A stretch of DNA of 64,000 nt from Pseudomonas allokribbensis (lineage in GTDB: Bacteria > Pseudomonadota > Gammaproteobacteria > Pseudomonadales > Pseudomonadaceae). How positions within the stretch are numbered: the stretch's first letter is position 1; the number at the start of each line of letters is the position of its first letter. Shown in pieces: positions 55,633-64,000 of this stretch. The notes beneath the pieces were generated by a model, which did not search any database, had not been told where the DNA came from, and saw nothing but the letters and a program-made list of their open reading frames with translations. The translations under genes and the position numbers were made by a program. The stretch is from assembly GCF_014863605.1 (NCBI RefSeq), contig NZ_CP062252.1, forward strand, positions 3,543,001 to 3,607,000, read 5' to 3'.

Positions 55633-56196
55633 TTAGATCTTGCCGACCAGGTCCAGGGACGGAGCCAGAGTGGCCTCGCCTTCTTTCCATTTGGCTGGGC
55701 AAACTTCGCCTGGGTGAGCAGCAACGTACTGAGCAGCCTTGATCTTGCGCAGCAGCTCGGAAGCGTCACGGCCAACGCCGCCATCGTTCAGTTCAACGAT
55801 TTTGATCTGGCCTTCAGGGTTGATTACGAAGGTGCCACGGTCAGCCAGACCAGCTTCTTCGATCAGTACGTCGAAGTTGCGGGAGATGACGTGGGTCGGG
55901 TCGCCGATCATGGTGTATTCGATTTTGCCGATGGCTGGCGAAGTGTTGTGCCAGGCAGCGTGGGCAAAGTGGGTGTCGGTCGAAACGCTGTAGATTTCTA
56001 CGCCCAGTTTCTGGAAGGCAGCGTAGTTGTCGGCCAGGTCTTCCAGCTCGGTTGGGCAAACGAAGGTGAAGTCGGCTGGGTAGAAGAACACTACGGACCA
56101 TTTGCCTTTCAGGTCAGCGTCCGAGACTTGTACGAAGTCGCCGTTTTTGAACGCGGTAGCTTTGAACGGTTTTACTTGGCTGTTGATGATAGGCAT
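55633..56196 (-). CDS. ahpC: Alkyl hydroperoxide reductase subunit C (peroxiredoxin)
   Basis: A 187-residue typical 2-Cys peroxiredoxin with the peroxidatic Cys47 in [13 protein letters not shown] and the resolving Cys166 in GEVCPA. It reduces hydrogen peroxide and alkyl hydroperoxides and is recharged by AhpF. ATG at 56196 ([13 protein letters not shown]) is the family start. The frame to 56394 is an artefact. Confidence 0.97.
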   Translation of the reverse strand: MPIINSQVKPFKATAFKNGDFVQVSDADLKGKWSVVFFYPADFTFVCPTELEDLADNYAAFQKLGVEIYSVSTDTHFAHAAWHNTSPAIGKIEYTMIGDPTHVISRNFDVLIEEAGLADRGTFVINPEGQIKIVELNDGGVGRDASELLRKIKAAQYVAAHPGEVCPAKWKEGEATLAPSLDLVGKI

Positions 56197-56332
56197 TGAT
56201 GACTCTCCGTCAGGGTTGTGAATTCGATGGGTGAATCCTACCCACTCACTCGACGGATGGCTCATTGGCAAACCTGATGCTGCTGATTTGTTTTCGCTAT
56301 TAGCGGACTGTATTAATAGAAGAAAACGATAT

Positions 56333-57271
56333 CTACGACGACAACGGCTTATCCGTAATCCGGGCCATCCCGTGAAAGGGGCTCGCTTCAACATAGCGCA
56401 TGGCGGACTTCATATCCTTCCAGCCCACGTAACTCATCAACGACTTGAGATCCCAGCCGCTTTGATGGGCCCAGGTGGCAAAGCCGCGCCGCAACGAGTG
56501 GCTGGTGTAGCGCTCGGCGGAGATCCCGGCGCGCTCCAGGGCCTGTCGCAGCAGCGGAATCACGCTGTTGGCGTGCAAGCCCTCCTCGCTCAGGTTGCCC
56601 CAGCGATCGACAGCGCGAAACACCGGGCCGCGTACGAGCGCCGCTTCGGTGATCCAGTCGATGTAGGCCTGCACCGGGCACAGCTTCAGCAACGCAGGGG
56701 CCTGATAGGTCTGACCGAGGTTTTCCCGGTCGCCCTTGCTGCGCGGCAGGTACAGGGTGATACCGCTGCCGGCGTGGGCCTGCACATGCTCGATCTGCAC
56801 CCGGCACAACTCGTCACTGCGAAAGCCCCGCCAGAACCCCAGAAGAATCAGCGCTCGATCCCTACAGGCTCTGAGTAGCAACGGCCGGTCCTGTTGTTCT
56901 CGGGCCTCTTTCATTTCCTGTTCAAGCCAGGCCACGGTCTGTTCAAGATCACGCAGTTGCAACGGCTCGGCCTGTTTTTCCTGCGCGGGATGCAGCGCAC
57001 GGATGCCCTTGAAGACTTTGCGCACCACCGGCGTCTTGGTCGGATCGGCGAACCCCTGACTGTTGTGCCACTGCGCGAGTGCCGACAAGCGCAACTTCAG
57101 CGTATTGACCGACAGCACGCCTGCATGAGCCACCAGATACCGCGCGACGCTGTCAGCCGTCGCGGGCAGGAACCCGCCCCATACCGTTTCGAAATGCTCG
57201 ACGGCCGCACGATAGCTGCGGCGGGTGTTGTCACGGGTGGCGGCTTGCAGATAGCGATCGATATCGCTCAT
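56333..57271 (-). CDS. Stand-alone tyrosine recombinase
   Basis: A 312-residue integrase-family protein with a SAM-like core-binding domain (about residues 1-95) and a catalytic domain. The catalytic residues can be placed as Arg151 (GFRSDEL), Lys179 (RSKGD), His258 and Arg261 (HSLRRG), Trp284 (GWKD) and nucleophile Tyr293 (MRYV). ATG at 57271 ([20 protein letters not shown]) is preferred. It is divergent from a KfrA-like gene and no phage, attachment site or cargo is visible, so it may act on the chromosome or be the remnant of an element. Its natural DNA target is unknown. Confidence 0.88.
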   Translation of the reverse strand: MSDIDRYLQAATRDNTRRSYRAAVEHFETVWGGFLPATADSVARYLVAHAGVLSVNTLKLRLSALAQWHNSQGFADPTKTPVVRKVFKGIRALHPAQEKQAEPLQLRDLEQTVAWLEQEMKEAREQQDRPLLLRACRDRALILLGFWRGFRSDELCRVQIEHVQAHAGSGITLYLPRSKGDRENLGQTYQAPALLKLCPVQAYIDWITEAALVRGPVFRAVDRWGNLSEEGLHANSVIPLLRQALERAGISAERYTSHSLRRGFATWAHQSGWDLKSLMSYVGWKDMKSAMRYVEASPFHGMARITDKPLSS

Positions 57272-57394
57272 GGGCTGATTTCTCGCAGATGTACTGATTT
57301 GAAGATTGAAAAGCGGATTCTGGCGCTTCACACGGGGTAATACCAGTATATCCCGCCCGTTCATCTTGAAACATTTAACTTTATTTTCAGCATG

Positions 57395-57430
57395 GTACAC
57401 TGTGTACTTTAGTGGCATGTACCACAGTAC
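57395..57430. promoter_or_regulatory. Two GTAC-type palindromes, candidate KfrA operators
   Basis: GTACACTGTGTAC (57395-57407, perfect 6-1-6 palindrome) and GTACCACAGTAC (57419-57430) both lie within 54 bp upstream of the KfrA-like start, in AT-rich DNA. KfrA proteins are known autorepressors that bind repeats in their own promoter. Confidence 0.55.
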
Positions 57431-57448
57431 GTAATCGTAGGAGCACAT

Positions 57449-58453
57449 ATGGCCCGTGGCGGCGTTAATAAAGCAGTAGTCCAGATCGCGCGCTCAGCGA
57501 TCCTCGCCCGTGGCGAACACCCAAGCATCGACGCAGTACGCATCGAGCTGGGCAATACGGGTTCCAAAACCACGATTCATCGCTATCTGAAGGAGCTGGA
57601 TGACGGCAGCGCACCGGCTGATCCTTCGGCAGAACCCATCGATGACGAGCTGCTGGCGCTCGTCACGCGCCTGGCGCAACGCCTGAAAGAACAGGCGCAG
57701 GAGCCGATTGACCAGGCTCGCGAACAGTACGAGCAGCAACGGCAGGCATTGGAAGCAGAGCTGAATCAGCTCCGTCAGAACCATGCGCAACTGGAGCAAA
57801 AGCACGACATCCAGGGCGCTGCATTGGCCAGGGAATCCGAAGCGTTGAGCGACACTCGCTCGATGCTGCAAACCGAACAGACACGCAATGCCGGCCTGAA
57901 TCAGGCGCTGGCAGATTTCGAATTACGCTTGCAGGACAAGGACGAGCAGATCCGCTCGCTGGAAGAAAAGCACCTGCACGCTCGCGACGCGCTTGAGCAT
58001 TACCGCAATGCCGTCAAGGAGCAGCGCGAACAGGAACAGAGCCGTCACGAAAGTCAGGTTCAGCAGTTGCAGATGGAGTTGCGTCAGGCGCAGCAAAGCG
58101 CACTGGTGCGCCAGGATGAAATCACTCAATTGCACCGCGACAACGAACGCTTGCTGACCGAGAACCGCGGCACGTTGCGTGAACTGAGCCTGCTGCAGGA
58201 TCAGCTCAAACACAGCAATCAGCGTCAGGATCAACTGCTGGAGCAAGCGACGCGTGTCGACAGCGAACGCACCCTCCTCCAGGAACGCTTGCGCGTGGCA
58301 TTGCTGGACAGCCAGACACTCAAGCAGAGCGTCGACGAGCACGCCCAGCTCAACCAGTCACTGGAAAAGCAACTGACCCAAGCTCAGGACAGTTTGCGCC
58401 TGGCCACTACCGTTGCGGCAGCGCCAGACGCAAAAGCTTCAAAGGACGATTAA
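57449..58453 (+). CDS. KfrA-like coiled-coil DNA-binding protein
   Basis: A 334-residue protein with an N-terminal KfrA_N helix-turn-helix domain (about residues 1-110, with [30 protein letters not shown]) and a very long Gln/Glu/Arg-rich coiled coil (about 75-320). KfrA on broad-host-range plasmids binds its own operator and helps segregation. This chromosomal copy is divergent from a tyrosine recombinase, which suggests a joint DNA-transaction role. TAGGAGCACAT precedes the ATG. The stop overlaps the convergent gor stop by 4 bp. Confidence 0.86.
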   Translation: MARGGVNKAVVQIARSAILARGEHPSIDAVRIELGNTGSKTTIHRYLKELDDGSAPADPSAEPIDDELLALVTRLAQRLKEQAQEPIDQAREQYEQQRQALEAELNQLRQNHAQLEQKHDIQGAALARESEALSDTRSMLQTEQTRNAGLNQALADFELRLQDKDEQIRSLEEKHLHARDALEHYRNAVKEQREQEQSRHESQVQQLQMELRQAQQSALVRQDEITQLHRDNERLLTENRGTLRELSLLQDQLKHSNQRQDQLLEQATRVDSERTLLQERLRVALLDSQTLKQSVDEHAQLNQSLEKQLTQAQDSLRLATTVAAAPDAKASKDD

Positions 58454-59808
58454 GCGCCGACCGGCGTGCGCATGGTGACAAACTCTTCGGCCGCCGTCGG
58501 GTGCACCCCGATGGTGTCGTCGAAGTCACGCTTGGTGGCGCCAGCCTTCAGAGCAATCGCCAGGCCCTGCACGATCTCGCCGGCATCCGGCCCGACCATG
58601 TGACAGCCAAGCACCTTATCGGTTTTGCCATCGACCACCAGCTTCATCAGCGTGCGCTCTTGGCATTCGGTCAGGGTCAGTTTCATCGGGCGGAAACGGC
58701 TTTCGTAGATCACCACGTCGTGCCCCGCCTTCCGCGCCTCTTCTTCAGTCAAGCCGACGGTGCCGATATTCGGCAGGCTGAACACCGCTGTCGGGATCAT
58801 CTTGTAATCCACCGGGCGGTATTGCTCTGGCTTGAACAGACGTCGCGCCACCGCCATGCCTTCAGCCAGCGCCACCGGCGTCAGTTGAACGCGACCGATG
58901 ACATCGCCCAGCGCAAGAATTGACGGCTCGGTGGTCTGATATTGCTCGTCAACCTTGATGAAGCCCTTGTCGTCCAGCTGCACCTCGGTATTTTCCAGCC
59001 CGAGATTGTCCAGCATCGGACGCCGACCGGTGGCGTAGAACACGCAGTCCGCTTCCAGTACACGACCATCCTTGAGGGTCGCCTTCAGGCTGCCATCCGC
59101 TTGCTTGTCGATCCGCTCGATGTCGGCATTGAACTGCAGATTCATGCCGCGCTTGGTCAACTCTTCCTGCAGATGCTTGCGCACCGAGCCGTCGAAGCCG
59201 CGCAGGAACAGATCACCGCGATACAGCAACGTGGTCTCCGCACCCAGACCATGGAAGATTCCGGCAAATTCGACCGCAATGTAACCGCCGCCGACGACCA
59301 GGACACGCTTGGGCAGCTCTTTCAGGAAAAACGCCTGATTGGAGCTGATGGCATGCTCATGCCCCGGGATTTCCGGAATCTGCGGCCAGCCGCCCGTGGC
59401 GATCAGAATATTTTTCGCGGTGAAACGCTCACCATTGACCTCGACCTCATGCGGGCCAACGATCTTCGCGTGAGCTTCGTGCAGGGTCACGCCACTGTTG
59501 ACCAGCAGATTGCGATAAATGCCGTTCAGGCGATTGATCTCGCGATCCTTGTTGGCGATCAGGGTCGCCCAATCGAAATTCGCCTCACCCAGGCTCCAGC
59601 CGAAACCGGACGACTGTTCAAAGTCTTCGGCGAAATGCGCGCCGTACACCAGCAGCTTTTTCGGCACACAGCCGACATTGACGCAGGTGCCCCCCAGATA
59701 ACGGCTCTCGGCCACCGCCACTTTTGCACCGAAACCGGCAGCAAAACGCGCAGCCCGCACACCGCCGGAACCGGCACCAATCACATAAAGGTCAAAATCG
59801 TAGGCCAT
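58450..59808 (-). CDS. gor: Glutathione-disulfide reductase
   Basis: A 452-residue FAD-dependent disulfide reductase. The redox-active site is [13 protein letters not shown] (Cys42 and Cys47), the NADP-binding motif is [17 protein letters not shown], and the C-terminal His-Glu pair is in [15 protein letters not shown]. It keeps glutathione reduced with NADPH, which fits with the nearby gloA and ahpCF as oxidative and electrophile defence. Confidence 0.95.
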   Translation of the reverse strand: MAYDFDLYVIGAGSGGVRAARFAAGFGAKVAVAESRYLGGTCVNVGCVPKKLLVYGAHFAEDFEQSSGFGWSLGEANFDWATLIANKDREINRLNGIYRNLLVNSGVTLHEAHAKIVGPHEVEVNGERFTAKNILIATGGWPQIPEIPGHEHAISSNQAFFLKELPKRVLVVGGGYIAVEFAGIFHGLGAETTLLYRGDLFLRGFDGSVRKHLQEELTKRGMNLQFNADIERIDKQADGSLKATLKDGRVLEADCVFYATGRRPMLDNLGLENTEVQLDDKGFIKVDEQYQTTEPSILALGDVIGRVQLTPVALAEGMAVARRLFKPEQYRPVDYKMIPTAVFSLPNIGTVGLTEEEARKAGHDVVIYESRFRPMKLTLTECQERTLMKLVVDGKTDKVLGCHMVGPDAGEIVQGLAIALKAGATKRDFDDTIGVHPTAAEEFVTMRTPVGA

Positions 59809-59888
59809 TTCTATCTCCTCGGCAGGCGATCAGCATACCCGGCGTCGTCCGCTGGGCAAGCACTCCTGCCGATATAGGGGCGAAAAAT

Positions 59889-59917
59889 GAAAAAGCCACC
59901 CGAAGGTGGCTTTTTCG
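59889..59917. terminator. Terminator of galU
   Basis: A stem AAAAAGCCACC / GGTGGCTTTTT with a 4-base loop (59890-59915). It can act on either strand; on the minus strand it ends galU, 22 bp downstream of its stop. Confidence 0.9.
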
Positions 59918-59937
59918 TACAGACAGATCAGGCGCTA

Positions 59938-60777
59938 TCAGTAGGCCTTGCCAGTCTTGTAGAAGTTTTCGAAGCAGAAGTTGGTTGCCTCGATATAACC
60001 CTCGGCACCACCGCAATCGAAACGCTTGCCCTTGAACTTGTAGGCCATCACGCAGCCGTTCTGGGCTTGTTTCATCAGGGCGTCGGTGATCTGGATTTCA
60101 CCACCCTTGCCTGGCTCGGTCTGTTCGATCAGGTCGAAGATGTCCGGGGTCAGGATGTAACGACCAATGATCGCCAGGTTGGACGGCGCGTCTTCCGGCT
60201 TTGGCTTCTCGACCATGCTGTGTACGCGGTAGATGTCGTCGCGGATCATCTCGCCGGCAATGACGCCATACTTGCTGGTTTCTGCCGGATCGACTTCCTG
60301 GATGGCGATGATCGAGCAGCGGAACTGCTTGTACAGCTTGACCATCTGGGTCAGTACGCCGTCGCCTTCGAGGTTGACGCACAGGTCGTCCGCCAGCACC
60401 ACGGCAAACGGCTCATCGCCGATCAGCGGACGACCGGTCAGGATCGCATGACCCAGGCCTTTCATTTCAGTCTGACGGGTGTAGGAGAACGAGCACTCGT
60501 CCAACAGCTTGCGGATACCGACCAGGTATTTCTCTTTGTCGGTGCCCTTGATCTGGTTTTCCAGCTCATAGCTGATGTCGAAGTGGTCTTCCAGGGCACG
60601 CTTGCCACGGCCGGTCACGATGGAGATCTCTGTCAGACCAGCATCCAGAGCCTCTTCGACGCCGTACTGGATCAGTGGCTTGTTTACCACCGGCAGCATT
60701 TCTTTGGGCATGGCTTTAGTCGCTGGAAGGAAGCGAGTACCGTAACCGGCTGCTGGGAACAAGCATTTCTTGATCAT
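59938..60777 (-). CDS. galU: UTP-glucose-1-phosphate uridylyltransferase
   Basis: A 279-residue nucleotidyltransferase with the signature AAGYGTRFLPATKAMPKEMLPVV at residues 9-31 and VVLADDLCVN for metal and substrate binding. It makes UDP-glucose for lipopolysaccharide, exopolysaccharide and trehalose synthesis. The length and start are normal. Confidence 0.96.
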   Translation of the reverse strand: MIKKCLFPAAGYGTRFLPATKAMPKEMLPVVNKPLIQYGVEEALDAGLTEISIVTGRGKRALEDHFDISYELENQIKGTDKEKYLVGIRKLLDECSFSYTRQTEMKGLGHAILTGRPLIGDEPFAVVLADDLCVNLEGDGVLTQMVKLYKQFRCSIIAIQEVDPAETSKYGVIAGEMIRDDIYRVHSMVEKPKPEDAPSNLAIIGRYILTPDIFDLIEQTEPGKGGEIQITDALMKQAQNGCVMAYKFKGKRFDCGGAEGYIEATNFCFENFYKTGKAY

Positions 60778-61024
60778 ATAAGTCCTTGAAAGGGCTGTGT
60801 GTACGAGTTTCGGCGCAGTCTAATCAGGCGGCGTGCACCTTACAATGCCCCGCACTGGCTAACCGATGTCAACATAGAGAAATATTCTGGCGGATAGTTC
60901 AATCCGCACGCAGAAGCTGCGCATTCAGCGTAGCCCAAAGATTCAGGAACACCGCATCGACCCGCGCCCGTTTGCCCGTTTCCCGTTATCATGACGCCTT
61001 TGAACCAGCCAACGAGGCCGCTAG

Positions 61025-61213
61025 ATGTCCGCAGCAAAAATCATCAACGGGTACACCGTCGCCAAGGCAAAAGATGGCCAGTGGCATATCACCGCCGCCA
61101 ACGGCGAAGATGTGTCCGGTCCATTGCCCACTGAAGCGATGGCGATTGAGGTAGCCGCGGTGCTTGATTACACGCCTCCTGCACCGAAGCGTCGCGGCAA
61201 GGATCAGGACTGA
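61025..61213 (+). CDS. Small conserved-looking hypothetical protein
   Basis: A 62-residue cytoplasmic protein, MSAAKIINGYTVAK..., with a basic tail (PKRRGKDQD). The first half reads as two beta strands (GYTVAKAKDGQWHITAANGE) and the rest as a helix. I do not recognise a named family. It has its own terminator just downstream, which supports it as a real gene. Confidence 0.72.
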   Translation: MSAAKIINGYTVAKAKDGQWHITAANGEDVSGPLPTEAMAIEVAAVLDYTPPAPKRRGKDQD

Positions 61214-61231
61214 TCAGCTGTAACGCATCCA

Positions 61232-61260
61232 GAGCCCTGCCATTGCGCGGGGCTTTTTTT
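61232..61260 (+). terminator. Rho-independent terminator of the 62-residue protein gene
   Basis: A short GC-rich stem (AGCCC / GGGCT with an inner GC/GC pairing) followed by seven T. Confidence 0.75.
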
Positions 61261-61348
61261 GAACATGAAGATGTGGCCAATCGCTATAACCTTTTCATGC
61301 CGGCGCTGTCATAGCGTCTAGCCCTCTCCTTCCGAAGACGACATCGCC

Positions 61349-61645
61349 ATGAACACCCGTACGCTGCACCGCATGCTGCCCCTGTTAGCACTTCTGGCCC
61401 TGGCCGGCTGCGCCAGCTCTCAACCCACTTACCTGGACAACGGCGAGCAAGGGTTGAGCATCGATTGCTCCGGCGAGGCCAATTCCTGGGCAACCTGTTA
61501 TGAAAAGGCTGACGCCTCCTGCGCCGGCACCGGCTATCGCATCGTCGGAACCGATGGCACACCGGCGTCCAAGGAAAGCGACAAAACGCTGGGTATCGAT
61601 GTCGGCAACTACAAGAACCGTAGTGTCGTGGTGGTCTGCAAGTAA
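61349..61645 (+). CDS. Small lipoprotein
   Basis: A 98-residue protein with a lipoprotein signal (MLPLLALLALAGC, Cys at residue 21). The mature part has four further cysteines (IDCS, ATCYEKADASCAG and the terminal VCK), probably two disulfides. The function is unknown. Its 3' end is 3 bp from the convergent gene at 61649. Confidence 0.78.
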   Translation: MNTRTLHRMLPLLALLALAGCASSQPTYLDNGEQGLSIDCSGEANSWATCYEKADASCAGTGYRIVGTDGTPASKESDKTLGIDVGNYKNRSVVVVCK

Positions 61646-61648
61646 GTT

Positions 61649-61879
61649 TTACATGTGAATTTCGGCGAACTTGATCCCCAACCCGCGAACGACCTCAATC
61701 AGGTCATCCAGACGGCCAAACGATTCGACTTCGTCGTTTTCATCCACCAGAAAATAACTGCGCCCGGCGCTCTTCTTGAAAAACACGATCCATTCACCCG
61801 AATTCGCCGGGTTCTGAATCACATGGGTGGCCGCGATCAGCCCCTCTTTATGGCGCTCGCGCACCTGTTCTCGCTTCAT
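61649..61879 (-). CDS. Small hypothetical protein
   Basis: A 76-residue cytoplasmic protein, starting MKREQVRERHKEGLIAATH, with a strand-rich middle (GEWIVFFKKSAGRSYFLVDENDEV) and a helical end. I do not recognise a named family; it resembles short plasmid- or phage-type ParE/KfrB-like "thermometer" fragments only loosely. ATG at 61879 is preferred to the in-frame codon at 61900. Confidence 0.65.
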   Translation of the reverse strand: MKREQVRERHKEGLIAATHVIQNPANSGEWIVFFKKSAGRSYFLVDENDEVESFGRLDDLIEVVRGLGIKFAEIHM

Positions 61880-61899
61880 GCACATCTCCAGAAATGACA

Positions 61900-61928
61900 A
61901 TGCCGCCCAGGCGTGACCTGGACGGCAT
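61900..61928. terminator. Hairpin between two small minus-strand genes
   Basis: Arms ATGCCG-C-CCAGG and CCTGG-A-CGGCAT (one mismatch) with a 5-base loop. It could end the lipoprotein gene at 61952. The T run is weak. Confidence 0.5.
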
Positions 61929-61951
61929 CAATACCGATGACTGATAGTTTA

Positions 61952-62308
61952 TCAGCCGGAAATGCACACCGTGGCGGCATTGCGCACATCCCTTGGACGT
62001 ATCGGCACGTTGGACATGCGCTCGTGCAACTTGATGCTGCTGCCGCCGGAGCGGTCCTCAATGTCAAACACCGCTGCCGGGCCGGACGACAACTTCCCTG
62101 GCACGATCACCCGAACCCCGTCCTTGTGCGGCTCCATTTGCAGGGCCCCGCGGCTTTGCGCCAGCTTGTCGGCCAGACACTGTGCGTACTCGTGGGGTTT
62201 CTTGCCGGAAATGACGCTCATGGTCGGCAGTGTTTCATTGATTTCCGAAACACTTGCGCAACCACCCATCGCCAATGCCAACGGCACAAAGACCACACCC
62301 CACTTCAT
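61952..62308 (-). CDS. Small lipoprotein
   Basis: A 118-residue protein with a lipoprotein signal (VVFVPLALAMGGC, Cys at residue 17). The mature part includes SGKKPHEYAQCLADKLAQ and a GPAAVFDIEDRSGGSSIKLHE segment. The function is unknown. ATG at 62308 has AGGAGATTCTGT upstream. Confidence 0.75.
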   Translation of the reverse strand: MKWGVVFVPLALAMGGCASVSEINETLPTMSVISGKKPHEYAQCLADKLAQSRGALQMEPHKDGVRVIVPGKLSSGPAAVFDIEDRSGGSSIKLHERMSNVPIRPRDVRNAATVCISG

Positions 62309-62519
62309 ACAGAATCTCCTATAAAGACCCTCGGACAGCGTGAATGCCGTTTTTCTCCGAGGCTCATTGCATTTAACGCACATGAAATCGCGAATAACTG
62401 TTTTTAATTGTCAAAGCGGCGCCCGACGGCCGGATAATAACCTGTCCGGGCTGATAAACTGCGCCAATCGACCCTGCTATCGTTTTGATTTTGTAGAAAA
62501 AGCCCTTCTGGAGGCGCCC

Positions 62520-62822
62520 ATGAAATTTATTCACCAGCGCGAGCACCTCAACGAAGACGACATCGTCGTCATCCAGTGCTCACAAACCTGCAACATCCGT
62601 CTGATGAACGACGCCAACTTCCGCAGCTTCAAGAACGGCGGCCGTCACACCTATCACGGCGGCGCGTTCGACACCTTTCCGGCCCGCATCACCGCGCCGA
62701 GCACCGGGTTCTGGAACATCACCATCGACACCGTCAACCGCCGTGCGATCAGCGTGACCCGCAAGCCGACCCTGACGCACTCGATCAAGATCATCCGTCG
62801 CTCCAGCTCGAAACTCAGCTGA
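62520..62822 (+). CDS. DUF1883 protein
   Basis: A 100-residue protein of the DUF1883 family, recognisable from MKFIHQREHLNEDDIVVIQCSQ, MNDANFRSFKNGGRHTYHGGAFD and GFWNITIDTVNRRAISV. The family has a small beta-sandwich fold and no known function, though it is sometimes found with TIR domains. ATG at 62520 follows CTGGAGGCGCCC. Confidence 0.85.
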   Translation: MKFIHQREHLNEDDIVVIQCSQTCNIRLMNDANFRSFKNGGRHTYHGGAFDTFPARITAPSTGFWNITIDTVNRRAISVTRKPTLTHSIKIIRRSSSKLS

Positions 62823-62850
62823 TCGGCTCCTTCAACGCAATCAGGTAAGC

Positions 62851-63027
62851 ATGACCGTGGCCCAAACGACCAAATACGTCATCAAGTACAAACTGAACGG
62901 CGAGCGCCGCTTCGAATTCGCCCAGCTGGAAAACGGCACGCCGGAAGAAGCCAAGGCTGCGCTGGATGCCCTGCACGGCCAGAGCGAAGACGTGATCAGC
63001 GACATCAGCGTCAGCAAGGCGTTGTAA
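62851..63027 (+). CDS. 58-residue hypothetical protein
   Basis: A short ATG-started frame, MTVAQTTKYVIKYKLNGE..., ending ...ISDISVSKAL with TAA. The codon use is typical of the genome and the reading shows amphipathic strands then a helix (TPEEAKAALDALHGQ). It starts 28 bp after the DUF1883 gene on the same strand and is probably co-transcribed with it. I do not recognise a family. Confidence 0.68.
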   Translation: MTVAQTTKYVIKYKLNGERRFEFAQLENGTPEEAKAALDALHGQSEDVISDISVSKAL

Positions 63028-63119
63028 GACGCGGGTGACAATTCGACCGCAAGCGCCGGAGTGTTCCGGCCTGGCGGGCTGCCTAGACTGATCACCTGGA
63101 CGCAAGCCAAGGAATCAGT

Positions 63120-63833
63120 ATGCCGATGTCACCCGACTCTCCCCTCGACGCGCTCGACTGGGTCGCACTGGAACAACAGCTGGATCAGGACGGCTGCGCC
63201 ATCATCCGTTCGCTGTTGCGCCCGCAAACCTGTGATCGCCTGAGTGCGCTGTACCCGCAAAGCGAACCGTTCCGCTCACAGGTGATCATGGCCCGCCACG
63301 GTTTCGGTCGCGGCGAATACAAGTATCTGCGCTACCCGTTGCCTCCATTGGTGGAGCGCCTGCGCAATGCGCTTTATCCGCGCCTTGTTCCCCTGGCCAA
63401 TCGCTGGCATGAACGAATGGGCTTGCCGCAACGTTTTCCACCCCTGCACAGCGAGTTTCTTGCGCGCTGTCATGCCGCCGGTCAACTGCGGCCAACCCCG
63501 CTCTTGCTGCAATACGGCCCACAGGACTACAACTGTTTGCATCAGGACCTGTACGGCGAACACGTCTTCCCGCTGCAAGTCGCGATTCTTCTGTCAGAAC
63601 CTGGCGAGGACTTCAGCGGCGGTGAGTTCGTCCTGACCGAACAACGCCCGAGAATGCAGTCTCGCCCACTGGTGATGGACCTGAAGAAAGGCGACGCGCT
63701 GATCTTTGCCGTCAACCAACGCCCGGTCAAAGGCGTGCGCGGCGACTATCGGGTCACCATGCGCCATGGCGTCAGCCGCCTGCACAGCGGAAAACGGCAT
63801 ACTCTGGGCATCATTTTTCACGACGCTACCTGA
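63120..63833 (+). CDS. 2OG-Fe(II) oxygenase
   Basis: A 237-residue protein of the 2-oxoglutarate/iron oxygenase superfamily. The HxD motif is in CLHQDLYGEHVFPLQ, the distal His in MRHGVSRLHSG, and a downstream Arg in SGKRHTLGIIFHDA. The substrate is unknown. It starts at ATG 63120 (or 63126) and ends 5 bp before alkB, another member of the superfamily, so it may share a DNA- or RNA-repair or modification role, though that is inference from position. Confidence 0.87.
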   Translation: MPMSPDSPLDALDWVALEQQLDQDGCAIIRSLLRPQTCDRLSALYPQSEPFRSQVIMARHGFGRGEYKYLRYPLPPLVERLRNALYPRLVPLANRWHERMGLPQRFPPLHSEFLARCHAAGQLRPTPLLLQYGPQDYNCLHQDLYGEHVFPLQVAILLSEPGEDFSGGEFVLTEQRPRMQSRPLVMDLKKGDALIFAVNQRPVKGVRGDYRVTMRHGVSRLHSGKRHTLGIIFHDAT

Positions 63834-63838
63834 CCATC

Positions 63839-64000
63839 ATGCACACCCACTTCGATCTGTTCGCCGACACCGAATCCGAGCAGCCCCGACGCGCTGAGCA
63901 GATCGGCGAACAATCCTGGGTGCTGCGCGGCTTCGCCCTTCCCCGTATCGAACAATTATTGCCGGCTCTGAAATCGGTCATCGAACGCGCCCCGTTGCGA
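63839..64000 (+). CDS. alkB: AlkB DNA-repair dioxygenase, N-terminal part (runs off right edge)
   Basis: The first 54 codons (MHTHFDLFADTESEQP...) resemble the N-terminus of AlkB, including the DLFAD segment, the SWVLRGFALPRIEQLLPALKSVIERAPLR helix, and the position after a 2OG oxygenase gene. AlkB removes methyl groups from 1-methyladenine and 3-methylcytosine. The catalytic HxD...H region lies beyond the window, so the call rests on the N-terminus only. Confidence 0.8.
   Translation, partial: MHTHFDLFADTESEQPRRAEQIGEQSWVLRGFALPRIEQLLPALKSVIERAPLR

Noticed and set aside
56197..56332. An OxyR site upstream of ahpC
   Set aside because: The best alignment to ATAG-N7-CTAT-N7-ATAG-N7-CTAT agrees at about 11 of 16 bases, too weak to call by eye.
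56333..58453. A prophage or integrative element around the tyrosine recombinase
   Set aside because: No phage structural, replication or excisionase genes, no tRNA and no direct repeats that would mark attL/attR are visible; the flanking genes are core metabolism (ahpC, gor).
1..64000. tRNA, rRNA and CRISPR arrays
   Set aside because: No cloverleaf-like segments with CCA ends, no rRNA-like sequence and no regularly spaced repeats were seen when the intergenic regions were read; a covariance-model scan was not possible.

Overview
The window is a stretch of a high-GC gammaproteobacterial chromosome that reads as a member of the Pseudomonas fluorescens group. The basis is family-level recognition of a PtxS-kgu 2-ketogluconate cluster, an MvaT-type H-NS analogue, SfnG, an AruH-like transaminase and DUF6124/DUF1883/DUF4946-type proteins. 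No rRNA, tRNA, CRISPR array, insertion sequence or complete prophage was seen. Both ends cut through genes: an acyl-CoA synthetase at the left (minus strand) and alkB at the right (plus strand).

1-16 kb: an AMP-binding acyl-CoA synthetase and an AraC-type regulator; a Fur-box-preceded ferrous/ferric uptake operon (efeU-efeO-efeB plus a second, single-domain imelysin); pssA (phosphatidylserine synthase); a TetR regulator with an operator-like palindrome inside its own promoter; a DUF1348 protein; sfnG; a TSUP transporter; nudC and a dienoyl-CoA-isomerase-like crotonase; a methyltransferase; a TPR protein followed by an ECF sigma factor that seems to start at ATT, and its anti-sigma factor; nicotinamidase.

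16-23 kb: an RstAB-like two-component system divergent from a MexAB/AcrAB-type RND adaptor and pump that has no outer-membrane channel gene beside it.

22.8-30.4 kb: the most accessory-looking part. It holds a translationally coupled pair of small, mutually similar orphan proteins, a DUF1345 membrane protein, a pertactin-like autotransporter, and a 948-976 residue beta-rich repeat protein of unknown function. The small pair and the large protein are each preceded by a near-identical palindrome (CTGTCA-N4-TGACAG), which suggests a shared regulon of unknown function.

30.5-45 kb: sugar-acid catabolism. ptxS and kguE-kguK-kguT-kguD carry two perfect PtxS operators; an aruH-like transaminase and a chemoreceptor follow; then glycerate kinase and a CdaR-type regulator divergent from an MFS sugar-acid transporter. 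Next come a DUF6124 protein with a strikingly hairpin-rich upstream region, a VOC protein, a LysR regulator and an aldo/keto reductase.

46-64 kb: RarD, hpd (with an unannotated 34-codon reading frame upstream), a DMT exporter/LysR divergent pair, a CSS-EAL phosphodiesterase, an MvaT-family silencer, gloA, ahpF and ahpC, a stand-alone tyrosine recombinase divergent from a KfrA-like coiled-coil DNA-binding protein, gor, galU, several small envelope or hypothetical proteins, and a 2OG-Fe(II) oxygenase followed by alkB.

Start codons were re-chosen from ribosome-binding sites and family starts. Three genes use TTG or ATT (rarD, mvaT, the ECF sigma factor). Family names rest on recognition of the sequence by eye; no database search was run.
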